Shown here one piece after another: positions 31,798-40,008 of a stretch of DNA of 64,000 nucleotides. This stretch comes from Anaerolineae bacterium. Lineage in GTDB: Bacteria; Chloroflexota; Anaerolineae; Anaerolineales; Villigracilaceae. Made by a program: the position numbers and the translations under genes. The notes beneath the pieces were generated by a model. The model saw only the letters and a program-made list of their open reading frames with translations. It was not told where the DNA came from and ran no database searches. Each line of letters starts with the position of its first letter. Within the stretch, counting starts at the first letter, position 1. Location of the stretch: positions 37,439 through 101,438 of the forward strand of contig JAKLPV010000024.1 in assembly GCA_022013685.1 (NCBI GenBank), in the 5' to 3' direction.

Positions 31798-32169
31798 ATG
31801 ACCCGCGTATATTTAGCCGATGCCAAACACGAAGAGCGCTCCGCCTTGCGCATACTACTCCTGGATATGAAGATGGAAGTAGTCGGCGAGGCGGATAATT
31901 GGCTTACAACTTTAGCCAATGCCCCTGCAACTCAACTGGACATGCTCCTGGTGGACTGGGATTTGCTTCCAGTTAACCGGGGTGTCAAGGCCCTGGCAGA
32001 ATTACGCCTGGCCTGTCCGCACGCGATTGTTGTTGTCTTGATCAGTCCCCTGGAATCTCGTCAACAAGCCGCAATCTCTGCCGGCGCCGATATATTTATC
32101 AGTAAAAGCGAGCTGCCCGAACGCGTGGCTGAACGCCTGCGCCTTGCAGCAGCAAGTGTTCGTACTTGA
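31798..32169 (+). CDS. Stand-alone response regulator receiver domain
   Basis: 123 aa; the start is ATG 31798, 6 nt after a TACGAT -10 and with no Shine-Dalgarno. The fold follows a CheY-like receiver: phospho-acceptor Asp in MLLVDWD near residue 49, a VVLIS segment near 82 and Lys in FISKSE near 103. The usual N-terminal acidic pair is reduced to ADAKHEER. There is no output domain and no adjacent histidine kinase, so it may act by protein contact or be a degenerate receiver. Confidence 0.75.
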   Translation: MTRVYLADAKHEERSALRILLLDMKMEVVGEADNWLTTLANAPATQLDMLLVDWDLLPVNRGVKALAELRLACPHAIVVVLISPLESRQQAAISAGADIFISKSELPERVAERLRLAAASVRT

Positions 32170-32189
32170 TGATGTTAACTGGTTGGTGT

Positions 32190-32223
32190 AATCCTGTTTT
32201 CTCAGCACAGGAACAGGATTTTT
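32190..32223 (+). terminator. Terminator of the receiver gene
   Basis: AATCCTGTT 32190-32198 pairs with AACAGGATT 32212-32220 followed by TTT, about 20 nt after the stop. Confidence 0.6.
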
Positions 32224-32330
32224 GAAATCTGGCGCACCCCGACTGTCCCCCCGCCTGGGCCTGTATCGCGGATGCGGGCAAGCGCCAGCGCATATTGGAA
32301 CAATTTTCTAAACAATCCTGGAGGATAAAC

Positions 32331-32597
32331 ATGAATCTAATCATCTATCTCATCGCTGGAGCAATTGTCGGGTATGTTGCGAGCAGAATCATGCGCACCA
32401 ATTCACAACAGGGCCTGCTGCTTGATATTGTCGTAGGCGTACTTGGCGCATTCCTGGCCGGTTACTTCATCAGCCCGCTATTGGGCGTCGGGACAATTAA
32501 TGACGCAATTACCATTCCAACCTTGCTGGTCACGTTACTCGGCTCCGTCGTCCTGCTGGCGATCGTCAAACTCTTCACTGGACGAGGGCGTCGGTAG
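32331..32597 (+). CDS. GlsB/YeaQ/YmgE family small membrane protein
   Basis: 88 aa with three hydrophobic segments and the family pattern IAGAIVGYVASRIMR and LLLDIVVGVLGAFLAGYF. Start ATG 32331 with GGAGG 8 nt upstream. Members are often stress-induced in other bacteria; the older name, transglycosylase-associated protein, is not supported by activity data. It is followed by another tiny membrane protein gene. Confidence 0.85.
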   Translation: MNLIIYLIAGAIVGYVASRIMRTNSQQGLLLDIVVGVLGAFLAGYFISPLLGVGTINDAITIPTLLVTLLGSVVLLAIVKLFTGRGRR

Positions 32598-32667
32598 CCG
32601 GCGTCTTAACCTGGCAAAAACCGCAATGCGTGGATATTCTCAACATCATCAAAAAGGATAAAAAATC

Positions 32668-32838
32668 ATGAAACTAAGCGAACCCAAAGTTGTAACATTT
32701 TGGATTTCTGTAATTCTTGCGCTGCTCGGTGTGCTGGCTTCGCAAGGAATGATCCCCGGGCTGGCCGCTTACGCTTTTGGGCTGGTGGTCGCAGGCTTTA
32801 TTTTATTGGCTCTCGGGAATTTGATGAAGGGCCTGTAG
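32668..32838 (+). CDS. 56-aa two-helix membrane protein
   Basis: ATG 32668 to TAG 32836-32838, with AAAAGGA about 10 nt upstream. It begins MKLSEPKVVTFWISVILALLG and has two hydrophobic helices separated by SQGMIPGLAAY. No family name is known to me; similar two-helix proteins are common next to small stress membrane proteins. It is probably co-transcribed with the GlsB-like gene 70 nt upstream. Confidence 0.6.
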   Translation: MKLSEPKVVTFWISVILALLGVLASQGMIPGLAAYAFGLVVAGFILLALGNLMKGL

Positions 32839-32860
32839 CGCCGCAACGCGGACAACAAAA

Positions 32861-32902
32861 CCGGGCGGCATCCATGGGACAGTGTCTCAGGATGCCGCCC
32901 GG
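32861..32902. terminator. Perfect 13-bp hairpin after the 56-aa gene
   Basis: CCGGGCGGCATCC 32861-32873 and GGATGCCGCCCGG 32890-32902, 16-nt loop. No T-run follows, so it may act as an mRNA 3' stabiliser or a factor-dependent terminator. Confidence 0.5.
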
Positions 32903-32956
32903 CAAACCTATTTACCGGCGCTGGTCAAGTTGCGCTAGCCTGCCAAAAGGTTTCTC

Positions 32957-34552
32957 ATGAGCAAACCCGTCAAGTCGAAAGGCCCGAAGGCCAAAACCGA
33001 ACTCGCAAATGCCATGCGCTGGGAAGATGATGGCGGCCCACCTGGCGCCGAAGTCAAGGACCCAACCCCTGATCTGCGCTCAATCCAACCCATTCTTCTG
33101 AATGGAACTACTCCTGTTAGTTCCTGTCGGATTGAACGCGACTCGTTGGGCGAAGTGCTTGTCCCTGAAAACGCCTTGTATGGCGCACAAACCCAGCGCG
33201 CCATCGATAACTTCCCTATTTCAGGGCTCAAGCCTCGACCCGCTTTTATCTGGTCAATGGCGGTGATCAAAAGGGCGGCGGCTGAAGTCAACCGCGACCT
33301 GGGTCTGCTCGATGCCGAAAAAGCCCAGGCAACCATCGATGCTGCCCAAGAAGTGATCGATGGGAAGTGGAATGCAGAGTTCGTCGTCGATCCGTTCCAG
33401 GCGGGGGCAGGAACAAGTCACCACATGAACATCAACGAGGTTATCGCCAACCGCGCTACACAGCTCCTGGGCGGAAAATTGGGAGAATGCCTCGTCCACC
33501 CCAACGATCACGTCAACCTGGCCCAATCCACCAACGACACCATTCCCACGGCCATCAGGCTGGGCTGCCTGTGGCGGCTGGATGAACTGTTCGCCGCGCT
33601 TGACGATCTGGCTGGTGCGCTTACCAACAAAGCCATCGAGTTTGATGAGATCGTTAAATCAGGGCGTACCCATCTCCAGGATGCCGTTCCAATTCGCCTC
33701 GGACAGGAATTCAGCGCATATGCCAGAGCCGTCGAACGCGATGCGGAACGCATTCGGTTTGCCGCACAAGGGTTGACTCGCCTGGGAATTGGCGGGACAG
33801 CAGTCGGAACGGGATTGAACGCACACCCTGAATATCATCACCGAATGGTCAAAAAGCTATCCGAATTAACCGGCTTGCAGTTGAACGAGTCTGATAATCT
33901 CTTCGAATCAATGCAATCCATGGCCGATGCCGCAGCATTTTCAGCTTCGTTACGGACCCTGGCCCTGACTCTGATCCGTATTGCCAACGATTTTCGCTTG
34001 CTGGCTTCCGGCCCTGCCACCGGGCTGGATGAGATCCGCTTGCCCGCCGTCCAACCCGGCTCGAGCATCATGCCCGGCAAGATCAACCCGGTCATGGCCG
34101 AGATGCTCGATATGGCCATGTTTCAGGTCATCGGCTGTGACACGACCGTTGCCCTGGCGGCCCAGGCCGGGCAGCTTGAATTAAACGTCATGATGCCGGT
34201 CATCGCCCACAACCTTTTCGAGATGATGCAAATCACCATTGGCGCAGTCCAAGCCTTCACCGAACGGGCAGTGCGCGGTACCACGGCAAACCGGGAAAAA
34301 TCCGAAGGCTGGCTGGCGCAAAACCCAATTGTAGTGACCGCCCTGAATCCGCTGATCGGTTACAGCCGGGGCGCAGAACTGGTCAAAGAAGCGCTGGCGG
34401 GCGGCCTGACAATCCGCACCATCGCCACGGAAAAAGCGCAAGCGGGCCTACTTAAGCAGGTTGATAGTGACAGATTAATAACCCCTGAAGAGATAGAAAC
34501 CATCTTCAGTGACCTGCGGCAATTAACATCCACAAGCGGCCCGAAAGTTTAG
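32957..34552 (+). CDS. Aspartate ammonia-lyase / class II fumarase superfamily
   Basis: 531 aa. After a 58-residue polar N-terminal extension the enzyme begins RIERDSLGEVLVPENALYGAQTQRAIDNFPISG. Conserved lyase regions are GAGTSHHMNINEVIANRA, HPNDHVNLAQSTNDTIPTA, GRTHLQDAVPIRLGQEF and the flexible-loop signature GSSIMPGKINPV near residue 368. The segment after the signature (AAQAGQLELNVMMPVIAHNLFE) looks more like aspartase than fumarase C, so reversible deamination of aspartate to fumarate is more likely. Fumarase activity cannot be excluded. The long extension is unusual. Confidence 0.8.
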   Translation: MSKPVKSKGPKAKTELANAMRWEDDGGPPGAEVKDPTPDLRSIQPILLNGTTPVSSCRIERDSLGEVLVPENALYGAQTQRAIDNFPISGLKPRPAFIWSMAVIKRAAAEVNRDLGLLDAEKAQATIDAAQEVIDGKWNAEFVVDPFQAGAGTSHHMNINEVIANRATQLLGGKLGECLVHPNDHVNLAQSTNDTIPTAIRLGCLWRLDELFAALDDLAGALTNKAIEFDEIVKSGRTHLQDAVPIRLGQEFSAYARAVERDAERIRFAAQGLTRLGIGGTAVGTGLNAHPEYHHRMVKKLSELTGLQLNESDNLFESMQSMADAAAFSASLRTLALTLIRIANDFRLLASGPATGLDEIRLPAVQPGSSIMPGKINPVMAEMLDMAMFQVIGCDTTVALAAQAGQLELNVMMPVIAHNLFEMMQITIGAVQAFTERAVRGTTANREKSEGWLAQNPIVVTALNPLIGYSRGAELVKEALAGGLTIRTIATEKAQAGLLKQVDSDRLITPEEIETIFSDLRQLTSTSGPKV

Positions 34553-34719
34553 ATATGAGAGCGAGAGGCGCCGATAAATATGAACATCAGACTCAGGCGA
34601 AAGATCACCCGTCTGGCGATGAATGCATCGTCTATACTGACTGATGGTAATACTCTCTAACTTTAGGGTTGGGAATCTTTAGATTCTGGCCCAAGCTTCA
34701 CCTAAAAAGGATGAATCCA

Positions 34720-35124
34720 ATGAATAAAAGAATCGGGTTGTGGTTTAATGAGCAGAAAGCGGTTATCGTAAGTGTTTCAGAAGATGGTGAAGAACGAAAA
34801 ACCATCGCTTCGTATATGGAAAATTACACCCGCTTTTCCAGTATTACGCCCGGAGATGGCGCACCGGAAGACGCGCGCGACAGGCGCTACTGGAACCATC
34901 TTGGCGAATATTACGACAAAGTAATCGCACATATTCGGGATGCCGAATCAATTCAAATTTTCGGACCGGGAGAAGCCAAACACGAACTCAAAAAACGCCT
35001 TGAAGGTGCAGGTCTGGCGGAATATAACCTGACCATAGAAGATTCCGATAAATTGACAGACCAGCAAGTTGCAAAAAAGGTTCGGGAGCGTTTCCCTGCC
35101 CGCTCCCAATTTGATATTTCCTGA
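34720..35124 (+). CDS. eRF1-domain-3-like protein ('translational machinery protein'), paralogue 1
   Basis: 134 aa from ATG 34720 (AAAAGGA about 10 nt upstream). The pattern is an N-terminal IGLWFNEQKAVIVSV strand pair, a variable acidic linker, YYDKVIAHIRDAESIQIFGPGEAKHELKKRLE and a C-terminal DKLTDQQVAKKVRERF. This arrangement matches the small bacterial family resembling domain 3 of eukaryal and archaeal eRF1/Dom34. No catalytic GGQ domain is present, so peptide release activity is not expected. About 45% identical by eye to the following gene. Role unknown; ribosome-related or stress function is a guess. Confidence 0.65.
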   Translation: MNKRIGLWFNEQKAVIVSVSEDGEERKTIASYMENYTRFSSITPGDGAPEDARDRRYWNHLGEYYDKVIAHIRDAESIQIFGPGEAKHELKKRLEGAGLAEYNLTIEDSDKLTDQQVAKKVRERFPARSQFDIS

Positions 35125-35190
35125 ACCAACGTCTCTCCCAAATGGCGGAAGCAGGCACTCTCCACCCACATCCATTGGAAGGAGTAGTTT

Positions 35191-35601
35191 ATGAAAAAAG
35201 AAATTGGTTTATGGATCGATCGCCGGAAGGCTGTAATTGTAAATATTACAAAAGAAGGGGAAGACATCCAAAAAATCGAATCAGGGATTGGAAGGCACAT
35301 CCGCTATCGAGGAGCATCGAACACAAAATCGCCTTACAGCTCCCAGTACCAGCAGGGAGATAACCAATTGGATAATAAGTTCGCTGAACAACTCAACAAA
35401 TATTATGATGAGGTCATTAGCCACATCCGCGCGGCGGAGGCAATTTTAATCTTCGGTCCCGGTGAAGCCAAGGGAGAGCTCGAAAAACGCCTTGAGCACG
35501 AAGGACTCAAGGTGCAAATCCTGGCTGTTGAAACCGCGGACAAAATGACAGATCGTCAGATTGCGGCAAAAGTTCGCGATCGGTTCCCGGTTTTAAAATA
35601 A
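35191..35601 (+). CDS. eRF1-domain-3-like protein, paralogue 2
   Basis: 136 aa, tandem duplicate of the preceding gene, with GGAAGGAG before ATG 35191. It begins KKEIGLWIDRRKAVIVNI and has EVISHIRAAEAILIFGPGEAKGELEKRLE and DKMTDRQIAAKVRDRF. The linker is longer and Ser/Gln-rich compared with paralogue 1. The rhomboid gene starts 18 nt after its stop, so they are likely co-transcribed. Confidence 0.65.
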   Translation: MKKEIGLWIDRRKAVIVNITKEGEDIQKIESGIGRHIRYRGASNTKSPYSSQYQQGDNQLDNKFAEQLNKYYDEVISHIRAAEAILIFGPGEAKGELEKRLEHEGLKVQILAVETADKMTDRQIAAKVRDRFPVLK

Positions 35602-35619
35602 AAGGAGATAAATCCCTTG

Positions 35620-36270
35620 ATGCCCATCGGTGATGATAATAGTACACGCAAAACAATTCCTCTCGTCACGTATGCCCTGATCGTTCTGAATGCGCTCTTC
35701 TTCTTCGTGGAATTGAGCGGCGGCGATGAGTTTATCATGCAGTGGGCATTTGTGCCCAGCCGCTTCCTGGCTGACCCCACCGGTGATTTCCTGACGCTCT
35801 TCACGGCCATGTTCATGCACGCCGGATGGGTCCACCTGGGAGGCAACATGCTTTACCTGTGGATATTTGGCGACAATGTCGAAGACCGTTTCGGGCATAT
35901 CCCGTTCGCCATTTTCTACCTGGTTTGCGGACTGGCAGCAACCTTTGCCCAGATGTTTTTTAACATGGATTCAAACGTGCCCAACCTGGGAGCCTCAGGA
36001 GCCGTTGCCGGAGTGCTGGGCGCTTACATCCTGATGTTCCCGCAGCAAAAGGTCAGGGTGCTGATCGGCAGGGTTGTCACCCCGGTTTCGGCCATCATTG
36101 TCATTGGGCTGTGGATCGTTCTGCAACTTTTTAGCGGTGTAGCTTCGATCGCTGAAACAGCGGACACAGGCGGAGTGGCTTACATGGCGCACATCGGCGG
36201 ATTTATTACCGGGTTTGCGCTAACCTTTTTGTTGCGAGGCAACTCGGCGCGCCGGCTGCCAGCGCGTTAA
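35620..36270 (+). CDS. Rhomboid family intramembrane serine protease
   Basis: 216 aa; ATG 35620 (an upstream TTG is adjacent) with AAAGGAGAT upstream. About six transmembrane segments. The rhomboid features are AMFMHAGWVHLGGNMLYLWIFG in helix 2, the catalytic serine in GASGAVAGVLGAY near residue 125, and the catalytic histidine in YMAHIGGFITGF near 190. It cleaves membrane proteins within or near the bilayer; substrate unknown. Confidence 0.9.
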   Translation: MPIGDDNSTRKTIPLVTYALIVLNALFFFVELSGGDEFIMQWAFVPSRFLADPTGDFLTLFTAMFMHAGWVHLGGNMLYLWIFGDNVEDRFGHIPFAIFYLVCGLAATFAQMFFNMDSNVPNLGASGAVAGVLGAYILMFPQQKVRVLIGRVVTPVSAIIVIGLWIVLQLFSGVASIAETADTGGVAYMAHIGGFITGFALTFLLRGNSARRLPAR

Positions 36271-36324
36271 GTACTTCTGTCAAGACTCATCGGCTACACG
36301 ACGCTTACGGAGCACAAACGAAAC

Positions 36325-37434
36325 GTGACGACCCCGAAAAATTTCCCCCGTTGCCGTGCCCGTGAGCTGGGATTGACTCCCGGCATCCTGCCGCCCGGCC
36401 CGTTGAACGCTATTACTGACGTAGCCGGAGTACGAGTCGGGCACTTCACATTCGTCGAAGGCGACAATATCCGCACAGGCGCGACCGCCATCCTTCCGCA
36501 TGCAGGCAACCTGTTTCAGGACAAAGTTCCGGCAGGTGTGGTGGTCGGCAATGGCTTTGGTAAATTGACGGGCAGCACCCAGGTAATGGAACTGGGTGAA
36601 ATAGAAACACCCATTGTCCTGACGAATACACTTGCGGTACCACGCGCAATGGAAGCCCTGCTCGACTGGACTCTTTCCCGGCCTGGCAATGAAAGCGTCG
36701 GGTCGGTGAATGCCCTCGTCGGCGAAACCAATGACGGCTGGTTGAATGATATCCGCCAGCGCCGCCTGAGCGTTGAACAGATCTACGTTGCGATTGAAAA
36801 CGCCAGGGATGGGAATGTGCCCGAAGGCGCTGTCGGCGCAGGAACCGGCACCATTGCCTTCGGATGGAAAGGCGGGATCGGCAGCAGCTCGCGGCTGCTT
36901 CCAGACAAACTGGGCGGTTTCACGCTGGGGGTGTTGGTGCAGTCCAATTTTGGCGGGGTGCTGCAAATGGCCGGTATCCCTGTTGGGCAGGCGCTGGGAC
37001 AGTATTATATGAAGGACAAGCTGGAGACAAGCAAGGCGGACGGCTCGATCATGATCGTGCTGGCCACCGATGCGCCACTTTCCGACCGTAACCTGACTCG
37101 TCTGGCGCGGCGAGCATTGGCCGGGCTGGCGCGCACTGGCGCATCCATGTCGGACGGGTCGGGAGATTATGCCATTGCCTTTTCCTGCGCTGAAAGTGTG
37201 CGCCGGACAACGGAACGACGCAGTCGTACCACCGCCTACCCCGAACTACCCAACACGCAAATGTCCCCATTATTCCAGGCAGCCATTGAGGCCACGGAAG
37301 AAGCCATCTACAATTCGCTGTGCATGGCCGAAACGATCACCGGTTTTCGCGGGACAGCCGAAGCCTTGCCGCTGGAGCAGGTCAAAGCGCTGGCGGGAGA
37401 ATGGCGATTTAGGTTGCGAAACAACACAATGTAG
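36325..37434 (+). CDS. P1 family (DmpA-type) aminopeptidase
   Basis: 369 aa, GTG start at 36325 with CGGAG upstream. Family features: GILPPGPLNAITDVAGVRVGH near the start, VGAGTGTIAFGWKGGIGSSSR near 172-192, and the self-cleavage site Gly240-Ser241 in DGSIMIVLATDAPL, where the serine becomes the N-terminal nucleophile of the beta chain. Further LTRLARRALAGLARTG. Such enzymes process D-amino acid amides or beta-peptides. There is no signal peptide. It stands alone, convergent with the aldo/keto reductase. Confidence 0.85.
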   Translation: MTTPKNFPRCRARELGLTPGILPPGPLNAITDVAGVRVGHFTFVEGDNIRTGATAILPHAGNLFQDKVPAGVVVGNGFGKLTGSTQVMELGEIETPIVLTNTLAVPRAMEALLDWTLSRPGNESVGSVNALVGETNDGWLNDIRQRRLSVEQIYVAIENARDGNVPEGAVGAGTGTIAFGWKGGIGSSSRLLPDKLGGFTLGVLVQSNFGGVLQMAGIPVGQALGQYYMKDKLETSKADGSIMIVLATDAPLSDRNLTRLARRALAGLARTGASMSDGSGDYAIAFSCAESVRRTTERRSRTTAYPELPNTQMSPLFQAAIEATEEAIYNSLCMAETITGFRGTAEALPLEQVKALAGEWRFRLRNNTM

Positions 37435-37441
37435 CAAACGG

Positions 37442-38257
37442 TCAGGCCAGGCTATTGAGCAGGGCCAATTCTTCCTCGCTCAACTCCAGGTTCAAAGCGG
37501 CCAGGTTTTCGGCCTGGTGCTGTGGATTGAAGGATGTGGGGATGGCGATCACCCGTGACTGGCGGGCCAGCCAGGCCAGCCCGACCTGGAAGGTGGTCAC
37601 GCCGCGCGCCCGGGCAAAGTCGGCCAGCTTTTTACCCTTAAAAAAGCGACTCTTGACCGGAGAATAAGCGGTCAGCAGGATGTCATTGGCCTGGCAGTAA
37701 CCGAGCACCCCATTCTTGACATAAGAACGATCGGGGATGCTGTAGGGCACCTGGTTGGTCAGCAGCGGCGTCTCAGACACATCCCGCGCCTCTTTGAGCA
37801 GGTTCAGGTTGAAATTGCTGACTCCCAAATGGAGAACTTTGCCCTCACGCACGAGCTGGTTGAGCGCGCGGAACGTTTCAGGCAGATTCATCAGGTGCGC
37901 CGGCCAGTGAATCAGATAAAGGTCAAGGTACTCCATCCCCAGGCGGCGCAGGCTGTTTTCGCAGGAGCGCAGTAGAGCATCGTAGCCCAAATGGCTGGGG
38001 CTGACCTTGGATGTGATGAAGAGCGCCTCGCGCGCGGCCCCAGATTCACGGATAGCGCGCCCGACCAGCTCCTCGGAGTGCCCTGCGGCGTAGTATTCGG
38101 CGGTATCAAAGTGGGTGTAACCCAATTCCAGGGCAGAGCGCAGCGCCGCCAGTGAGCGCGCATCCTCGGCGGGGTTGGCGGTACTTTCGCCGCCAATTGT
38201 CCAGCAACCAAAACCGATCTTGGGGACCCTGGCATTATGAATGGTTTCAAATATCAC
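37442..38257 (-). CDS. Aldo/keto reductase
   Basis: 271 aa, GTG start at 38257 with GAGGG upstream. The catalytic tetrad is visible: Asp and Tyr in HFDTAEYYAAGHSEELVGRAI (about 50-56), Lys in LFITSKVS near 81, and His in YLIHWP near 115. The NADP site region IPTSFNPQHQAENL is near 245. It lies downstream of xylBA on the same strand, 185 nt from xylB. It could reduce xylose or other aldehydes, but a general detoxification role is as likely. Confidence 0.87.
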   Translation of the reverse strand: MIFETIHNARVPKIGFGCWTIGGESTANPAEDARSLAALRSALELGYTHFDTAEYYAAGHSEELVGRAIRESGAAREALFITSKVSPSHLGYDALLRSCENSLRRLGMEYLDLYLIHWPAHLMNLPETFRALNQLVREGKVLHLGVSNFNLNLLKEARDVSETPLLTNQVPYSIPDRSYVKNGVLGYCQANDILLTAYSPVKSRFFKGKKLADFARARGVTTFQVGLAWLARQSRVIAIPTSFNPQHQAENLAALNLELSEEELALLNSLA

Positions 38258-38405
38258 AAGAACCCTCGCTGATCAACAAGATGACCATTCCTGGACAAAT
38301 AAAGAAAAACCCGCTGAACAAGAAAATAAAAGACTCACAAGCCAATATACCCGAACCAATGGTACCTTCCGGATAACAGGCATTCTGATCTTCCTTTTCT
38401 ATAAA

Positions 38406-38440
38406 TTTTGGGAGCGCAAGCAAAATTTGCGCTCCCAAAA
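38406..38440. terminator. Terminator-like hairpin after xylB
   Basis: TTTTGGGAGCGCAA 38406-38419 and TTGCGCTCCCAAAA 38427-38440 are perfectly complementary. It lies 2 nt from the xylB stop on the minus strand, with TTT beyond the stem in that direction. Confidence 0.6.
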
Positions 38441-38442
38441 AA

Positions 38443-39939
38443 TTATCTCAACTCGTGAATGCGCTTAAAACTGGAAGTCAGCGCCGGGTACAGTTCCCGA
38501 TAAAGCGGGTATATCTTATCGTAGGCTTTTACCTGCTCCGGGGAGGGGAGCGTACTCCCCGTCACCTGGACGGCCGCTTCACAGGCCGCTTCCACGCTAG
38601 AGTAAGCCCCCGCGCCGACCGCCGCCAGCAGCGCCGCACCGTAGGCCGCGCCCTCAGTCGTGTTGACGGTCACCAGCTCACAGCCAAACACGTCCGCCAA
38701 TATCTGTCGCCAGAGCGGACTCTTGGCCCCACCGCCAGAGACGCGCACCTGGGTAATCTCGCCCAACCCGGCAGATTTCATCAGCTCGAAACTATCGCGC
38801 AGGCCGAAGGCGACCCCCTCCAACACAGCGCGAGTCATGTGTGTCATCTTGTGACGCACCGTCAGCCCGACAAAGGCCCCGCGCGCCAGCGGATCTGGGT
38901 GCGGGGTGCGTTCTCCGGTCAGATACGGCAGGAAGAACAAGCCATCCGATCCGGCAGGGATGTTTGCGGCGGGCCCAAGCAGTTCGTCGTAGCTGTGAAG
39001 GGGAGCGAACGTGTCCCGATACCAGCGCAAAGATCCAGCCGCCGAAAGCATGACACCCATCATGTGCCATTTGTCCGGCACGGAATGGCAAAAAGCGTGC
39101 AAGCGTCCTTCGGGTTCAATGAAAGGCCCATCGGTGGTGGCAAAAACCACCCCGCTGGTGCCCAGGGTCAGCGCCACGATCCCTTCACAGACGGCGCCCA
39201 CGCCCACAGCTTGCGCAGCCTGGTCGCCGCCGCCCGCCATAACGGGCGTCCCGGTTTTCAGTCCGGTGGCCCTGGCTGCTTCGGCGGTCAGAAATCCGGT
39301 GATACGCGGCCCTTCGTAGGTGGGCGGCATCCAGGCGCGAGGAATCTCCAGCGCAGCCAGGATTTCATCCGACCAATCTCGTTTGCGCAAATCCATCAGC
39401 ACCGTACCTGCCCCATCTGCTTTGTCCATGGCATATGTGCCGGTCAACTTCAAGCGCACATAATCCTTGGGCAGCAGCACATGCGCAGCCCTGGCGTAAA
39501 CTTCCGGCTCGTTTTCTTTAACCCACAGGATTTTCGGCGCGGTAAAGCCGGTCAGGGCAACATTGCCGGTAATCTGAATGAATTTCTCTTTGCCGATCCG
39601 CCGATGGATCTCGTCGCATTGGGCCTGGGTGCGCTGGTCATTCCACAGGATGGCCGGGCGCAGGACTTCACCTGCTGCATCCAGTAAAACCAATCCATGC
39701 ATCTGACCAGTCAGCCCAACGCCGCCGATCTGGGCAGGGTCAACACCTGATCGTTGCATCACCGCGCAGATGGATTTTTGCGCTCCGTCCCACCACAGGT
39801 CTGGGTGCTGCTCGCTCCACAGCGGGCGCGGAGTCTCGAAGGGGTATTCTGTCGCCGCCGCCGCCAACACCTGTCCGGCGGAATCCATCAGCAGCGCTTT
39901 GGTGGCGGTGGTGGAACTGTCAATGCCAAGAAAATACAT
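38443..39939 (-). CDS. xylB: Xylulokinase
   Basis: 498-aa FGGY kinase that phosphorylates D-xylulose to xylulose 5-phosphate. N-terminal lobe GIDSSTTATKALLMD; substrate region GVGLTGQMHGLVLLD with conserved Met-His (QMHG); C-terminal lobe VMAGGGDQAAQAVGVG and TQVRVSGGGAKSPLWRQILADVF. Length is normal. It follows xylA on the minus strand after a 69-nt gap containing a strong hairpin, and should share the XylR-controlled promoter. Confidence 0.94.
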   Translation of the reverse strand: MYFLGIDSSTTATKALLMDSAGQVLAAAATEYPFETPRPLWSEQHPDLWWDGAQKSICAVMQRSGVDPAQIGGVGLTGQMHGLVLLDAAGEVLRPAILWNDQRTQAQCDEIHRRIGKEKFIQITGNVALTGFTAPKILWVKENEPEVYARAAHVLLPKDYVRLKLTGTYAMDKADGAGTVLMDLRKRDWSDEILAALEIPRAWMPPTYEGPRITGFLTAEAARATGLKTGTPVMAGGGDQAAQAVGVGAVCEGIVALTLGTSGVVFATTDGPFIEPEGRLHAFCHSVPDKWHMMGVMLSAAGSLRWYRDTFAPLHSYDELLGPAANIPAGSDGLFFLPYLTGERTPHPDPLARGAFVGLTVRHKMTHMTRAVLEGVAFGLRDSFELMKSAGLGEITQVRVSGGGAKSPLWRQILADVFGCELVTVNTTEGAAYGAALLAAVGAGAYSSVEAACEAAVQVTGSTLPSPEQVKAYDKIYPLYRELYPALTSSFKRIHELR

Positions 39940-39957
39940 AGTGATTCTCCGGTGTCA

Positions 39958-39993
39958 GGTGACAGGTATCAGGAAGACCTGATACCTGTCACC
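39958..39993. repeat. Long perfect hairpin between xylA and xylB
   Basis: GGTGACAGGTATCAGG and CCTGATACCTGTCACC form a 16-bp stem with an AAGA loop. Outer GTGTCAGG (39952-39959) and CCTGACAC (40000-40007) can extend it. There is no T-run. It looks like a REP-type repeat or an mRNA processing and stability element that could set the xylA to xylB ratio. Confidence 0.65.
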
Positions 39994-40008
39994 TCAAAAC
40001 CTGACACG

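Noticed and set aside
32957..34552. Firm naming as fumC
   Set aside because: The region after the signature loop resembles aspartase more than fumarase C, so no symbol is given.
34553..34719. Possible promoter and hairpin before the first eRF1-like gene
   Set aside because: Only a TATACT box without -35 and a short CAGAC/GTCTG pairing; too weak to call.
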